64,000 nt of DNA from Nonomuraea rhodomycinica (GCF_013363995.1 NZ_JABWGO010000008.1:346941-410940); one strand, 5' to 3'; counted from the first letter of the stretch, positions 25,760 through 34,516 are shown. Notes: generated from the sequence alone by a model not told the origin. Translations and numbers: made by a program.

Positions 25760-26902
25760 TCACCTCAGGACGACGCAGCCGCGTTCCCTCAGCCGGCGCA
25801 GCGGCTCGGGCTCGCCGTCGCCCTCCGGGTCCAGCTTGTTCCAGCGCAGGTCGAGCTTCTCCAGCGCGGGCAGCGTGGCCAGGCCGTCCGGCAGCCGCCT
25901 CAGCCGGTTGTTGCGCAGGTCGAGCGTGGCGAGCCGGTCGAGCCGCCCGAGCTCCTCGGGCAGCCCCGTGAGGCGGTTGTCGCGCAGGTCGAGATGGCGC
26001 AGCCCGGCGAGGTCGCCGATCGTCGCGGGCAGGGCGGTCAGCCGGTTGCCGCGCAGGTGCAGCTCCCGCAGCCGGCCCAGCCGTCCGATGGAGCGGGGCA
26101 GCTCCGCCAGCCGGTTGCCGTACAGCCGCAGCTCGACCAGCGCCGCCATCCCGCCGATCTCCTCGGGCAGCCGGGTCAGCAGGTTGTCGGTGAGGCCCAG
26201 GTAGGCGAGGCGGTCGAGCCGGCCGAGCCAGGCGGGCGCCTCGGTGAGCCGGTTGTCGCTCAGGTAGAGGTAGTCGGTCAGGGGCAGGTCGCCCAGCTCG
26301 GACGGCAGCGAGGTGAGGTGGTTGTGGCCGAGGTCCAGCATGCGCAGCCGGGTCAGCCGGCCGATCGCGGGCGGGATCTCGGTGAGCCGGTTCTCGGCCA
26401 CGTTGAGCGACTCCAGCCCGGTCTCCTCCCACAGGCCCGCCGGGAGGGCGGTCAGCCGGTTCCCGCCCGCCGACAGGTGCCGCAGCCGCCCGCCGAACCG
26501 TTCGGGGAGGGCCTCGACGGCGTTGCCGTACAGGAACAGCGTCTCCAGGCCGGGCGGGCAGTCCGGGACGGCGCTCAGCCGGTTGCCGTCGAGGTGCAGC
26601 GCGCGCAGCCCGGCCAGGCCGGTCAGGTCGGGCACGGAGGTCAGCCGGTTGCCGTCGAGCCTCAGCTCGCGCAGGCCGGTCAGGCCGCCGATCCAGCCGG
26701 GCAGCTCGGACAGCTCGTTCCACGCCAGGTCGATCACGCGCGCCCCGGCCAGGTCGCCGGCCGTGGCGGGGATCTCGGTCAGCCCCGCCCCGGGCGCGCG
26801 CAGCCCCGTCGGCGCGCCGTCGTCGTCCGGCCCCGCCAGGGGGCTCTTCCCCGTGCTGCCACCGTCCCGTGCGGGTGTGTCGTGCCCGGCCTGTGTCGCC
26901 AT
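25760..26902 (-). CDS. leucine-rich-repeat protein
   Basis: A 380-residue cytoplasmic protein that is almost entirely leucine-rich repeats: about fourteen units of 23 residues of the form LxxLRxLxLxxNxLTxLPxxIGxL, from about residue 45 to 365. The N-terminal 40 residues are low-complexity with no signal peptide, and the C-terminus ends EPLRRLRERGCVVLR. The repeat type (LxxNxLTxLP) resembles the Roc-type or effector-type LRRs used for protein binding. No kinase, GTPase or TIR domain is attached. Partner unknown. ATG at 26902. It stands alone between the lipoprotein and molybdoenzyme genes. Confidence 0.85.
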   Translation of the reverse strand: MATQAGHDTPARDGGSTGKSPLAGPDDDGAPTGLRAPGAGLTEIPATAGDLAGARVIDLAWNELSELPGWIGGLTGLRELRLDGNRLTSVPDLTGLAGLRALHLDGNRLSAVPDCPPGLETLFLYGNAVEALPERFGGRLRHLSAGGNRLTALPAGLWEETGLESLNVAENRLTEIPPAIGRLTRLRMLDLGHNHLTSLPSELGDLPLTDYLYLSDNRLTEAPAWLGRLDRLAYLGLTDNLLTRLPEEIGGMAALVELRLYGNRLAELPRSIGRLGRLRELHLRGNRLTALPATIGDLAGLRHLDLRDNRLTGLPEELGRLDRLATLDLRNNRLRRLPDGLATLPALEKLDLRWNKLDPEGDGEPEPLRRLRERGCVVLR

Positions 26903-26977
26903 GGTGGCCGATCATCTCACGCCGGCTCCCGTCGTCTCGCGCGGCCGGGCGCCCCCGCGGCGCCCCGCGCGTGACCG

Positions 26978-27040
26978 TCGGCCGTCCGCGCGCCGCCGTC
27001 AGCCGTGCGCGTGCCGCCGTCAGCCCTCCGCGTGCCGGCG
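26978..27040. repeat. three 21-bp repeats covering the coxL-like stop codon
   Basis: Three consecutive 21-bp units start at 26978, 26999 and 27020. The unit at 27020 contains the last codons and stop of the molybdoenzyme large subunit (Arg-Arg-His-Ala-Glu-Gly-stop on the minus strand). The next unit past the gene end would read Arg-Arg-His-Ala-His-Gly-stop, so the gene end has been duplicated in frame. Units differ by two to four bases. Confidence 0.8.
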
Positions 27041-29383
27041 TCGCAGGTCGAACAGCTCCGACGGGGAGATCGGCATCCGGTCCACGGGGAAGCCCTCGGC
27101 GTCCTCGACGGCCGAGGCGATGACCGCCGACACCGGGATGACCCCCGCCTCCCCCGCGCCCTTCACACCCAGGGGGTTCAGCGGCGACGGCGTCTCCAGG
27201 TGCCCGGTCTCGATACGCGGGACCTCCGTGGCGTACGGCATGAGGAAGTCCATGAACGAGGCGTTGAGCAGTTGCCCGTCACCGTCGTACACCATGCGCT
27301 CGTACAGCGCCCCGCCGACGCCCTGCGCGACGCCGCCGTGGATCTGCCCCTCGACGATCATCGGGTTGACCAGCCGCCCGCAGTCGTGGATCACCGCGTA
27401 CCTGACCACCCGCACCTCGGCCGTGAGCGGGTCGGTCTCGACGATCGCCGCGTGCATGCCGGCGGCGAACGTGGAGCGGATCGGCGAGTAGTAGTCGCGC
27501 CCCTCCAGCCCCGGCTCGTCGCCCTCGGCGACCGGCGGCCGGTCGGGCGCGGACGAGCCCGCGAACTGGGTGGCCCGCGCGGCCTCCTCGTCGAAGGCGT
27601 AGCGCAGCGGGTTGGCCAGCACGGCGACCGTGGCCAGCGGGATCGACGCCGACGGCGCGCCCACGACGTGGACCGTCCCGTCGGTGATCTCCAGGTCGGC
27701 CGGGTCGGCCTCCAGCGCGTCGGCCGCGATGCGCAGCGCCTTGGCCCGCACCTTGCGGCAGGCCAGCGCGATGGCGTTGCCGCTGACGACGGCCGCCCGC
27801 GAGGCGAACGTGCCGACCGCGTAGCCGAACCGGCGCGTGTCGCCGGTCACCACCGAGATCCGCTCGATGGGCACGCCCAGCTCGCTCGCGGCGATCTGCG
27901 CGAACACGGTCTCGTGCCCCTGCCCCTGCGAGGTGAGGCCGGTGGAGACGTGGACGCAGCCGTCGGAGGTGACCTGCACGTGGCCGCCCTCGTACGGGCC
28001 GACGCCGGTGCCCTCGACGTAGCAGCCGACGCCGATGCCGCGCCCGGGCCGACGCTCGAACGCCTCCCAGCCGATCAGCTCCTTGAGCATGGCCAGCATC
28101 CGCGGGTAGTCGCCGCTGTCGTAGATGAGCGGCCGGCCGTCCTGGAAGGTCATGCCCTGGTCGTACGGGAACTCGTCGGGCTCGATGAAGTTGGCCCGGC
28201 GCACCTCGGTGCGGTCCTTGCCGAGATGGCGGGCGATCTTGTCCATGGTGCGTTCCATGCAGAACACGCCCTGCGGCCGGCCCGCCCCCCGGTACGGCGT
28301 GACCTGCACGGTGTTGGTGTAGATCGAGGAGAACTCGACCCGGTAGGCGCCGATCTTGTACGGGCCGAGAAGCTGGGTGGAGGTGATGATCGGCACGATG
28401 ATCCCGTACGGCGTGTAGGCGCCGTGGTCGTGCAGGATCGTCACGTCCAGCCCGAGCACCCGCCCGTCGTCGTCGAAGCCGACCCGTACGTACTGCACCT
28501 GCGCCCGCTCGTGCGCCGAGGAGATGAAGTGCTCGCGCCGGTCCTCGCTCCACTTGACCTCGCGGCCGAGCGTCATCGCGGCCCACGGCACCAGGATCTC
28601 CTCCGGCCACGGGTGGACGATCTTCACGCCGAACCCGCCGCCGACGTCCGGCGCGACGACCTCCACGTGCGGCAGCGGCAGGCCGAGCGCGGCGGCCACG
28701 GCCATCCGGACGCTGGTCGAGGTCTGGGTGCTGGAGTGGACGCGCAGGTCGGTGCCGTCCCAGCGGGCGTGGACGCCGCGGCCCTCCAGCGGCATGCTGG
28801 CGCTGCGCTCGATGTCCAGCCGGAAGGCCAGCGTGTGCGGCGCCTCCTCGATGGCCTCGCGGGCGCTCCTGCCGTCGCGGCCCGGCACCTCCTGGAGGAG
28901 GCGGGCGCCCACGTTGCCGGGCACGTCGTCGTGGACGAGCCGGGCGCCGTGCGCCGCCTCCTCCAGGCCGACGACCGGCTTGAGCGGCTCGTAGTCGACG
29001 TGGATGAGGGCGCAGGCGTCCTCGGCGAGGTAGCGGTCGGCGGCGACCACCATGACGACCGGCTCGCCGACGTGCCGGACCACGTCGCGGGCCAGCGGGT
29101 ACGCGGTGCGGCCGTGGGTGAGCGCGGGGTGCGGGATGAGCAGCGGCAGGGGCCGTCCGACGCGCTCGGGCAGGTCCTCCCAGGTGTAGACGGCGACCAG
29201 GCCCTCGACGTCGAGGGCGGCGGAGACGTCGATGTCGCGGATGCGGGCGCGGGCGTGCGGGGAGCGGACGAACGCGGCGGCCAGGGCGTCCGGGCCCAGG
29301 TCGTCGACGTAGCGGCCGCGGCCGGTGAGCAGCCGCCGGTCCTCGCGCCGGCGCACCGGCTCGCCGAACAACCTGGTGCTCAT
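27020..29383 (-). CDS. molybdenum hydroxylase large subunit (form II CoxL / xanthine dehydrogenase family)
   Basis: A 787-residue molybdopterin-cytosine-dinucleotide subunit. GEPVRRREDRRLLTGRGRYVDD starts the CoxL/XdhA fold; VVAPDVGGGFGVKI, DHGAYTPYG, TSTGLTSQGQGHE-like and IHGGVAQGVGGALYE follow, and MKGAGEAGV-type sequence carries the catalytic Glu. The active-site motif is PYRGAGR, that of form II CoxL-like enzymes, not AYRCSFR of true CO dehydrogenases; CO oxidation is therefore unlikely. Substrate is probably an N-heterocycle (purine, pyrimidine or related), as the operon starts with an NCS2 nucleobase permease. The ATG at 29383 overlaps the stop of the iron-sulfur subunit gene (ATGA). 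Confidence 0.88.
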   Translation of the reverse strand: MSTRLFGEPVRRREDRRLLTGRGRYVDDLGPDALAAAFVRSPHARARIRDIDVSAALDVEGLVAVYTWEDLPERVGRPLPLLIPHPALTHGRTAYPLARDVVRHVGEPVVMVVAADRYLAEDACALIHVDYEPLKPVVGLEEAAHGARLVHDDVPGNVGARLLQEVPGRDGRSAREAIEEAPHTLAFRLDIERSASMPLEGRGVHARWDGTDLRVHSSTQTSTSVRMAVAAALGLPLPHVEVVAPDVGGGFGVKIVHPWPEEILVPWAAMTLGREVKWSEDRREHFISSAHERAQVQYVRVGFDDDGRVLGLDVTILHDHGAYTPYGIIVPIITSTQLLGPYKIGAYRVEFSSIYTNTVQVTPYRGAGRPQGVFCMERTMDKIARHLGKDRTEVRRANFIEPDEFPYDQGMTFQDGRPLIYDSGDYPRMLAMLKELIGWEAFERRPGRGIGVGCYVEGTGVGPYEGGHVQVTSDGCVHVSTGLTSQGQGHETVFAQIAASELGVPIERISVVTGDTRRFGYAVGTFASRAAVVSGNAIALACRKVRAKALRIAADALEADPADLEITDGTVHVVGAPSASIPLATVAVLANPLRYAFDEEAARATQFAGSSAPDRPPVAEGDEPGLEGRDYYSPIRSTFAAGMHAAIVETDPLTAEVRVVRYAVIHDCGRLVNPMIVEGQIHGGVAQGVGGALYERMVYDGDGQLLNASFMDFLMPYATEVPRIETGHLETPSPLNPLGVKGAGEAGVIPVSAVIASAVEDAEGFPVDRMPISPSELFDLRRRHAEG

Positions 29384-29970
29384 GACGCCTCCCCGGCCCT
29401 CGGCCCCTCTCCGGCCCTCGGCGGCTCTCCGTCTCCCGGCGGCTTCCCGTCCCGCGGCGGCTCTCCGGCGGAGGGTGGCCGCCCGGCGGAGGACCGCCGC
29501 TCCTCGGCGAGCAGGTCGGCGGCGCGGTGGACGGCCTTGACGATGTTCTGGTAGCCGGTGCAGCGGCACAGATTGCCCGAGATGCCCTCCAGCACCTCGT
29601 CCTCGGCCGGGGCGGGGTTGTCGCGCAGCAGCGCGGTGACCGTGCAGAGGAAGCCGGGCGTGCAGAAGCCGCACTGGAGGGCGTGGCACTCCTCGAACGC
29701 CCGCTGCACCGGCGACAGCCCGTCCGGCCCGGCCAGCCCCTCCACCGTGGTGATCTCCCGGCCGTCCACCGTCACCGCGAGCGTCAGGCACGAGCGCACC
29801 GGCTCGCCGTCGAGCAGCACCGTGCAGCAGCCGCAGACGCCGTGCTCGCAGCCCACATGGGTGCCGGTCAGGCCCAGGTCGTGGCGCAGGCAGTCGGACA
29901 GCAGCCGCCGCCCCGGCACCCGCGCCCGGCGGGCGGTGCCGTTCACGACCAGCGTGATCTCGTGCTCCAC
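29380..29970 (-). CDS. molybdenum hydroxylase iron-sulfur subunit (CoxS type)
   Basis: A 196-residue two-cluster [2Fe-2S] subunit. The plant-type ferredoxin domain has GCEHGVCGCCTVLLDG and RSCLTLA; the four-helix domain has HALQCGFCTPGFLCTVTALL and GNLCRCTGYQNIVKAV. All eight ligand cysteines are visible. The GTG at 29970 is chosen because AGGAGA precedes it at good spacing; a GTG four codons upstream is also possible. The last 30 residues are a low-complexity Pro/Gly/Glu tail from tandem DNA repeats (29390-29480), absent in normal CoxS proteins. It transfers electrons from the large subunit to the FAD subunit. Confidence 0.92.
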   Translation of the reverse strand: MEHEITLVVNGTARRARVPGRRLLSDCLRHDLGLTGTHVGCEHGVCGCCTVLLDGEPVRSCLTLAVTVDGREITTVEGLAGPDGLSPVQRAFEECHALQCGFCTPGFLCTVTALLRDNPAPAEDEVLEGISGNLCRCTGYQNIVKAVHRAADLLAEERRSSAGRPPSAGEPPRDGKPPGDGEPPRAGEGPRAGEAS

Positions 29971-30061
29971 CGCTCTCCTCACCCGCGCCTCGCGGCGCGC
30001 TCACCGTCGCGCCGCCCGTACTCCCCTGCTCGCCTCCCGCTCACGGCCCCTCGCCCGCCGC

Positions 30062-30937
30062 TCACGGCGGGGCGGCCGCGCGGGCCGCCGCCTCCCGCAG
30101 GGCCCGCTCGGCGAGGACACCCACCAGGTGCAGCCGGTACGCGGCGCTCGCGTGGATGTCGTCCTCCGGCTCCACGGCCCGCCGGACGGCCTCGGTGACC
30201 GCCTCCCACGGGACCGTGGCGGCGGGCCGCCGCCCGCACACCTCGCTCACGTCGGCCACGACCGGCACCGGGCCGACCCCCACGCAGGCGACGCGGGCCG
30301 CGGCGACGTGCAGGTCCTCGTCCAGGGTCACGACGGCGCAGACGCCGGCCAGCGCGTAGTCGCCGTGCCGCCGGGCCACCTCCTCGAACGCCGACCCCGA
30401 CCTCGGGGGCAGCGCCGGGAAGAACGCCGACACGGCCAGCTCCCCCGGCTCGGCGGCCGACTCCAGCGGGCCGGCGAAGAACGCGTCCGCCGCCACCTCC
30501 CGCACGGCCGGCTCCCCGGAGCCGCCGGGGGCGCGGCGGGCCAGCCGTACCGACCCTCCCAGCACCGCCAGCACGGCCGGCAGCTCGGCGGCCGGGTCGG
30601 CATGCACCAGGCTGCCCACGACGGTGCCGCGGTTGCGGATGACCGGGTGGGCGACGAGCCGCAGCGCCTGCCCGAGCAGCGGGTGGACGCCCGCGCGCGC
30701 CACCTCCGCCTGCCGCGCCAGCGCCCCCACGGTCACACCCCCGGGGCCCGCCTCGATCCCGGACAGACCCGGCAGGCGGTTGACGTCGACGACGTGGGCG
30801 GGGGCGGCCAGCCGCATGTTGAGCAGCGGGATCAGGCTCTGGCCTCCGGCGAGCACCTTGCCGTCCACCTCGGCCAGCAGGTCCAGCGCCGCGCGCAGGT
30901 CGCGGGGGGCGTGGTAGGTGAACGGCGGCGGCTTCAC
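30062..30937 (-). CDS. molybdenum hydroxylase FAD subunit (CoxM type)
   Basis: A 291-residue FAD-binding subunit. The N-terminus KPPPFTYHAPRDLRAALDLL is typical; the FAD motifs are GGQSLIPLLNMRLAAP and RNRGTVVGSLVHADPAAELP. The C-terminal CO_deh_flav_C domain contains AFEEVARRHGDYALAGVCAVV. The GTG at 30937 overlaps the permease stop (GTGA). About 90 bp of GTGAGCG-rich repeated sequence separates it from the iron-sulfur subunit gene, again next to a stop codon. Gene order is permease-M-S-L. Confidence 0.92.
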   Translation of the reverse strand: MKPPPFTYHAPRDLRAALDLLAEVDGKVLAGGQSLIPLLNMRLAAPAHVVDVNRLPGLSGIEAGPGGVTVGALARQAEVARAGVHPLLGQALRLVAHPVIRNRGTVVGSLVHADPAAELPAVLAVLGGSVRLARRAPGGSGEPAVREVAADAFFAGPLESAAEPGELAVSAFFPALPPRSGSAFEEVARRHGDYALAGVCAVVTLDEDLHVAAARVACVGVGPVPVVADVSEVCGRRPAATVPWEAVTEAVRRAVEPEDDIHASAAYRLHLVGVLAERALREAAARAAAPP

Positions 30938-32319
30938 CCGGCGTCCCTCCCGTCGTCGCCCTCCGCACCGGGCCGCGCCGGCACGGGCACCGGGCGACCG
31001 GAGATCACCCGCAGCAGGTGGTACCCGGCCACCAGCACGATGGTGCCGAGCGCGATGCCCTCCAGCCGGAAGTCGGAGCTGATCAGGAACTTCACCGGCC
31101 CGACCGCCAGGATGATGCCGGCGCCGATGGGCACCATGTTGAGCGGATCGGAGAAGTCGACCCGGTTCTCGACCCAGATCTTGGCGCCGAGGAGTCCGAT
31201 CATGCCGTACAGGATGACCGTGACGCCGCCCAGCACGCCGGACGGCGTGGCCGACACCAGCGCCCCGAACTTCGGGCTCAGCCCGAACAGGATCGCGATG
31301 ACGCCCGCGATGTAGTAGGCGGCCGTGGAGTAGACCTTGGTGGCGGCCATGACGCCGATGTTCTCGGCGTAGGTGGTGGTGGGCGAGCCGCCGACCGCGC
31401 TGGCGACCGCGGTGGTCAGGCCGTCGGCGGCGATGGCCCGGCCCACGTACGGGTCGACGTCGACACCGGTCATCTCGCCCACGGCCTTGACGTGGCCGAT
31501 GTTCTCGGCGATCAGCGCGATGACGGCGGGCAGCACGAGGAGCGCGGCGGAGAAGCGGATGTCGGGCAGGTGGAAGTCCGGCAGCCCGACCCACGGCGCC
31601 GAGGCGACCTTGCCGAGGTCCACCCGGTAGTGGGGGGCGAGGTGGATCGCGCCGTCGGTGTAGGCGGGCACCTGGCCGAACACCTTGTCGGCGGCCCACG
31701 ACAGCACGAACCCGATCACCAGGCCGACGAGGATGCCGATCCGGCCGACGAACCCCTTGAACGCCACCACGAGCACGAACGTCACCAGCATCGTGACCAG
31801 CGCCATCCACTGGTCCTGCGGCCAGTACACGTCGGCCACCACGTACGCCAGCCCGAACCCGATGAGCATGACGACGCCGCCGGTGACGACGGGCGGGAAC
31901 ATCTTGTGGATGACCTGGACGCCGAGGAAGTGCACCGCGAGCCCGGCCAGGGCGAGCACGAGGCCCGCGACGAGGATGGCGCCCGTGACCACGGCGTCGG
32001 CCCCGGCCGTGTCGCCGCCGGCGATCGCGCGGATCGCGAGCACGCCGCCCACGAACGAGGCGCTGGTGCCGAGGTAACTGGGGATGCGGCCCTTGACGAT
32101 CAGCAGGAACAGGATCGTCGCGACGCCGGACATCATGATCGCGATGTTCGGGTCGAGCCCCATGACCAGGGGGAAGACGAAGGTGGCGCCGAACATGGCC
32201 ACGACGTGCTGCGCACCGAAGCCGATCATGCGCGGCCAGGTCAGCCGTTCGTCCGGCCTGACCACCTCGCCGGGAGCCAGATGCTTGCCGTCGCCGTGTT
32301 TGGTCCAGCCAAAAACCAT
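30934..32319 (-). CDS. NCS2-family nucleobase permease (uracil/xanthine type)
   Basis: A 461-residue transporter with about 14 membrane segments of the nucleobase-ascorbate (NCS2/UraA) family. RLTWPRMIGFGAQHVVAMFGATFVFP matches the UraA-type N-terminus with the conserved QH. The substrate-site glutamate region is VIALIAENIGHVKAVGEMTG, and GGSPTTTYAENIGVMAATKVYS is the second signature. It most resembles uracil permeases, though xanthine or uric acid cannot be excluded. First gene of the permease-CoxM-CoxS-CoxL operon, so it supplies the molybdoenzyme's substrate. An inverted repeat shared with the barbiturase gene lies 41-61 bp before its ATG. Confidence 0.92.
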   Translation of the reverse strand: MVFGWTKHGDGKHLAPGEVVRPDERLTWPRMIGFGAQHVVAMFGATFVFPLVMGLDPNIAIMMSGVATILFLLIVKGRIPSYLGTSASFVGGVLAIRAIAGGDTAGADAVVTGAILVAGLVLALAGLAVHFLGVQVIHKMFPPVVTGGVVMLIGFGLAYVVADVYWPQDQWMALVTMLVTFVLVVAFKGFVGRIGILVGLVIGFVLSWAADKVFGQVPAYTDGAIHLAPHYRVDLGKVASAPWVGLPDFHLPDIRFSAALLVLPAVIALIAENIGHVKAVGEMTGVDVDPYVGRAIAADGLTTAVASAVGGSPTTTYAENIGVMAATKVYSTAAYYIAGVIAILFGLSPKFGALVSATPSGVLGGVTVILYGMIGLLGAKIWVENRVDFSDPLNMVPIGAGIILAVGPVKFLISSDFRLEGIALGTIVLVAGYHLLRVISGRPVPVPARPGAEGDDGRDAG

Positions 32320-32359
32320 GGAAGCCCCTCTTCAGCCGGGCCGTCGGGCAGCGGCCGCA

Positions 32360-32380
32360 CACGGGCATGATCTGCCAAAT
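32360..32380 (-). promoter_or_regulatory. putative operator shared with the barbiturase gene
   Basis: CACGGGCATGATCTGCCAAAT contains the inverted repeat GGCA-N5-TGCC. It matches 16 of 21 positions of the site at 3228-3248, which lies before the barbiturase gene. Shared bases are CA-GGGCA-TCTGCCAA. It lies 41 bp upstream of the permease ATG, where a regulator would control transcription. Confidence 0.5.
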
Positions 32381-32458
32381 TCACGTCCAGCACCAGCATT
32401 CCCCGCACTCACGCCGTCGCACCTGAACGGCGAGGTCAGTTCCCGTGCGGCAGGCGGT

Positions 32459-32662
32459 TCAGCGCACCTGGATGGTGAAGCCCTCGCCGCTCACCACCTG
32501 ACCCGACCGGATCTTGGCGGTCTTGCGCAGCTCCACCTCGCCGTCCACCAGCACCATGCCTTCGGCCACCAGGTGCTTGGCCATGCCGCCCGTCTCGGTG
32601 ATGCCGCAGTACTTCAGCAGGTCGCACAGCGGGATGTACTCGGAGCGCAGTTCGAATTCCAC
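32459..32662 (-). CDS. S4-domain RNA-binding protein (YbcJ/YaaA type)
   Basis: A 67-residue protein consisting of one S4-like domain: IPLCDLLKYCGITETGGMAKHLVAEGMVLVDGEVELRKTAKIRSGQVV in shorthand is the standard YbcJ-type pattern, with GGMAKHLV and RSGQVV as key blocks. It probably binds structured RNA such as rRNA. The GTG at 32662 gives the usual family start EFELRSEYIPL; a TTG three codons upstream is the alternative. It is not obviously part of the neighbouring permease operon. Confidence 0.85.
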   Translation of the reverse strand: MEFELRSEYIPLCDLLKYCGITETGGMAKHLVAEGMVLVDGEVELRKTAKIRSGQVVSGEGFTIQVR

Positions 32663-32702
32663 GGCACCCAAGCCTAGACGGCGCCCCCGGGCCGGGGCGC
32701 GG

Positions 32703-34385
32703 CTAGATGCCGCGCATCCGCAGGACGTGCAGCGCCAGCGTGAGGTTGAGCCGCAGGTGCGGGTCGTCGGTGAAGTTGCCCAGCAGGCGCTCCAGCTTGC
32801 CGATGCGATAGCGCAGCGTGTTGTAGTGGAAGTGCAGCCGGCGCGCCGTCTCGGCCACGTTGAGGTTGGTCTCCAGGAGCGCCTGGAGCGTCCGGCGCAG
32901 GTCGGCGTTCTCGGCGTCGTCGTCGGTGGCCAGCGGGCCCAGGGTCTCGCGGACGAACGCGTGCAGCTCCTCCGTGTCGTTCACCAGCGAGAGCAGCCGG
33001 TAGACGCCGAGCTGGTCGAAGTGGGCGACCGCGCCGGGCCCGTGGAGCTGGCGGCCGACGCGCGCCGCCTTCAGGGCCTGGGCGTACGCCTCGGGCAGCG
33101 TCGCGACGCCGGGCGACGGCCGGGAGGTGCCGGTGGAGAACGTGGCCGGCGGCGTGTCGGAGAAGGCAGAGGCCGCGTCCTTGGCGACCCGGGCCGCGTC
33201 CACCCTGGCGTCGAGCACGGCGACCACCTCGTGGGAGAACCCGGCGACGGCGCCGCGCGCGTCGTGGCGGCGGGTCGCCGCCGTCCAGCTCGTGACCAGG
33301 CGGTCCTGGGCGGTGCGCTCGTCGCTGTCCGGGTCGAGCTCGGCCACCAGCACGGTGACCGGCCGTTCGAGGTCCCAGCCGAACGCCCGGGCGCGCGCGA
33401 CGACCCGCTCGGCCGTGCCGGCGCGGCCGGTGAGGACGTCGCGCAGGAAGTCGGCGCGGTACTTGCTCTCGACGGCGTTGACCGCCTCCTGGCGGATGAC
33501 GACGAGCGCGGCGACGGTGGCGGCGCGCTCCAGGATGCCGACGTCGGTGTCGCGGATGGCGCCCGACGGGCTGTAGGCGACGATCCGGCCGTGGTGGTGA
33601 CCCCCGGCGACGACGGGCACCGAGACGAAGTCCCGTCCCCCGGCCTGCGCGTCCACCGGCGGGACGGTGTGCGGTGGGACGGTCTGCGGCGGGACGGTCT
33701 GCGGCGGGACGGTCTGCGGCGGGACGGTCTGCGGCGGGACGGCGGGGCCGTCGGAGGCGATCGACTCGCGCAGGACCGTCACGTCGCCCGGCGGCCCGGC
33801 AGTCGCCAGCACGCGGCCGGCGCCGTCCACCGCCGCCACGGCCACGTCGAGCAGCCCCGCCACCCCGTCCGTCACCTCGTCGAGCCCGCCGCCGGCCAGC
33901 ACCACCTGGACCAGCGCCCGGTGCGCCTCCTCGCCCCGCGCGAGCACGGCCGCCTGCCGGTTGAGGATGTCGGTCAGCACCTGGTTGAGGATGTCGTCGA
34001 AGCCGACGTCGTCGGGGAGCTGGATCAGCGGGAACCCCAGCCGGTCGGCCTGCTCCACCATCTCCTCCGGCAGCTCGTCCACGTACCGGCCGAGCTTGAT
34101 GGCCAGCGCCGACAGCCCGCGCTCGTCGAGGTCGGCGACCAGCCGGCCGAGCGACTGGGGGGTGTTGCGCAGCGGGTAGCCGGTGGTGAGGAGCAGTTCG
34201 TGCGGCTTGACCCAGGCGAGGACGTCGGGCACCTCCATGACGTTCAGGCGCTGCACGATCCGGCCGAGGCCGCTCCTGCCCGCGATCAGCCGGGCTTGGG
34301 CGAGCGTCGAGACGCCGAGCACCTCCCCGACGGACAGACCATGGATGATCGTTCCCGTGCTGGCCGGGCGGACGGGGGGTTCCAT
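32703..34385 (-). CDS. pucR: PucR-family transcriptional regulator
   Basis: A 560-residue activator of the PucR/CdaR class. The N-terminal PucR domain starts LSVGEVLGVSTLAQARLIAG and contains VMEVPDVLAWVKPHELLLTTGYPL. A central GGDEF-like region and the C-terminal HTH_30 domain (LLETNLNVAETARRLHFHYNTLRYRIGKLERLLG) complete the family layout. Such proteins regulate purine/allantoin use. The linker carries five VPPQT-type pentapeptides from a 15-bp tandem repeat. The ATG at 34385 lacks a good ribosome site; a TTG at 34427 after AGAAGG is an alternative. It is divergent from the DUF2877-FdrA-DUF1116 operon and is its likely regulator. Confidence 0.9.
   Translation of the reverse strand: MEPPVRPASTGTIIHGLSVGEVLGVSTLAQARLIAGRSGLGRIVQRLNVMEVPDVLAWVKPHELLLTTGYPLRNTPQSLGRLVADLDERGLSALAIKLGRYVDELPEEMVEQADRLGFPLIQLPDDVGFDDILNQVLTDILNRQAAVLARGEEAHRALVQVVLAGGGLDEVTDGVAGLLDVAVAAVDGAGRVLATAGPPGDVTVLRESIASDGPAVPPQTVPPQTVPPQTVPPQTVPPHTVPPVDAQAGGRDFVSVPVVAGGHHHGRIVAYSPSGAIRDTDVGILERAATVAALVVIRQEAVNAVESKYRADFLRDVLTGRAGTAERVVARARAFGWDLERPVTVLVAELDPDSDERTAQDRLVTSWTAATRRHDARGAVAGFSHEVVAVLDARVDAARVAKDAASAFSDTPPATFSTGTSRPSPGVATLPEAYAQALKAARVGRQLHGPGAVAHFDQLGVYRLLSLVNDTEELHAFVRETLGPLATDDDAENADLRRTLQALLETNLNVAETARRLHFHYNTLRYRIGKLERLLGNFTDDPHLRLNLTLALHVLRMRGI
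33661..33735. repeat. 15-bp tandem repeat inside pucR (five copies)
   Basis: GGGACGGTCTGCGGC is repeated five times, four of them identical, with a partial sixth copy. In the minus-strand pucR frame it encodes Val-Pro-Pro-Gln-Thr units in the linker after the N-terminal domain. Exact copies imply recent slippage and a length that may vary between strains. Confidence 0.95.
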
Positions 34386-34422
34386 GGGGTGATTGTGACC
34401 CGGGACGCGTCTGTCAGGAAGA

Positions 34423-34447
34423 GCCAACCTTCTCGCGCACTGTTGGC
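34423..34447. promoter_or_regulatory. inverted repeat between pucR and the DUF2877 operon
   Basis: GCCAAC and GTTGGC form perfect 6-bp arms separated by 13 bp in the divergent intergenic region. The minus-strand half TTTGCCAA resembles the TCTGCCAA half-site of the two shared operators at 3.2 and 32.4 kb. This suggests a PucR binding site, unproven. Confidence 0.4.
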
Positions 34448-34516
34448 AAATTTCTCCGTACGGCGTGATTGAACGATCGATCTACCGTCAAGGCCCAGAG
34501 GCGGTGAGGAGGTCCG

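Noticed and set aside
27020..30937. Aerobic CO dehydrogenase
   Set aside because: The large subunit has PYRGAGR rather than AYRCSFR, and no coxD/E/F maturation genes are present, so a CO dehydrogenase call is not supported.
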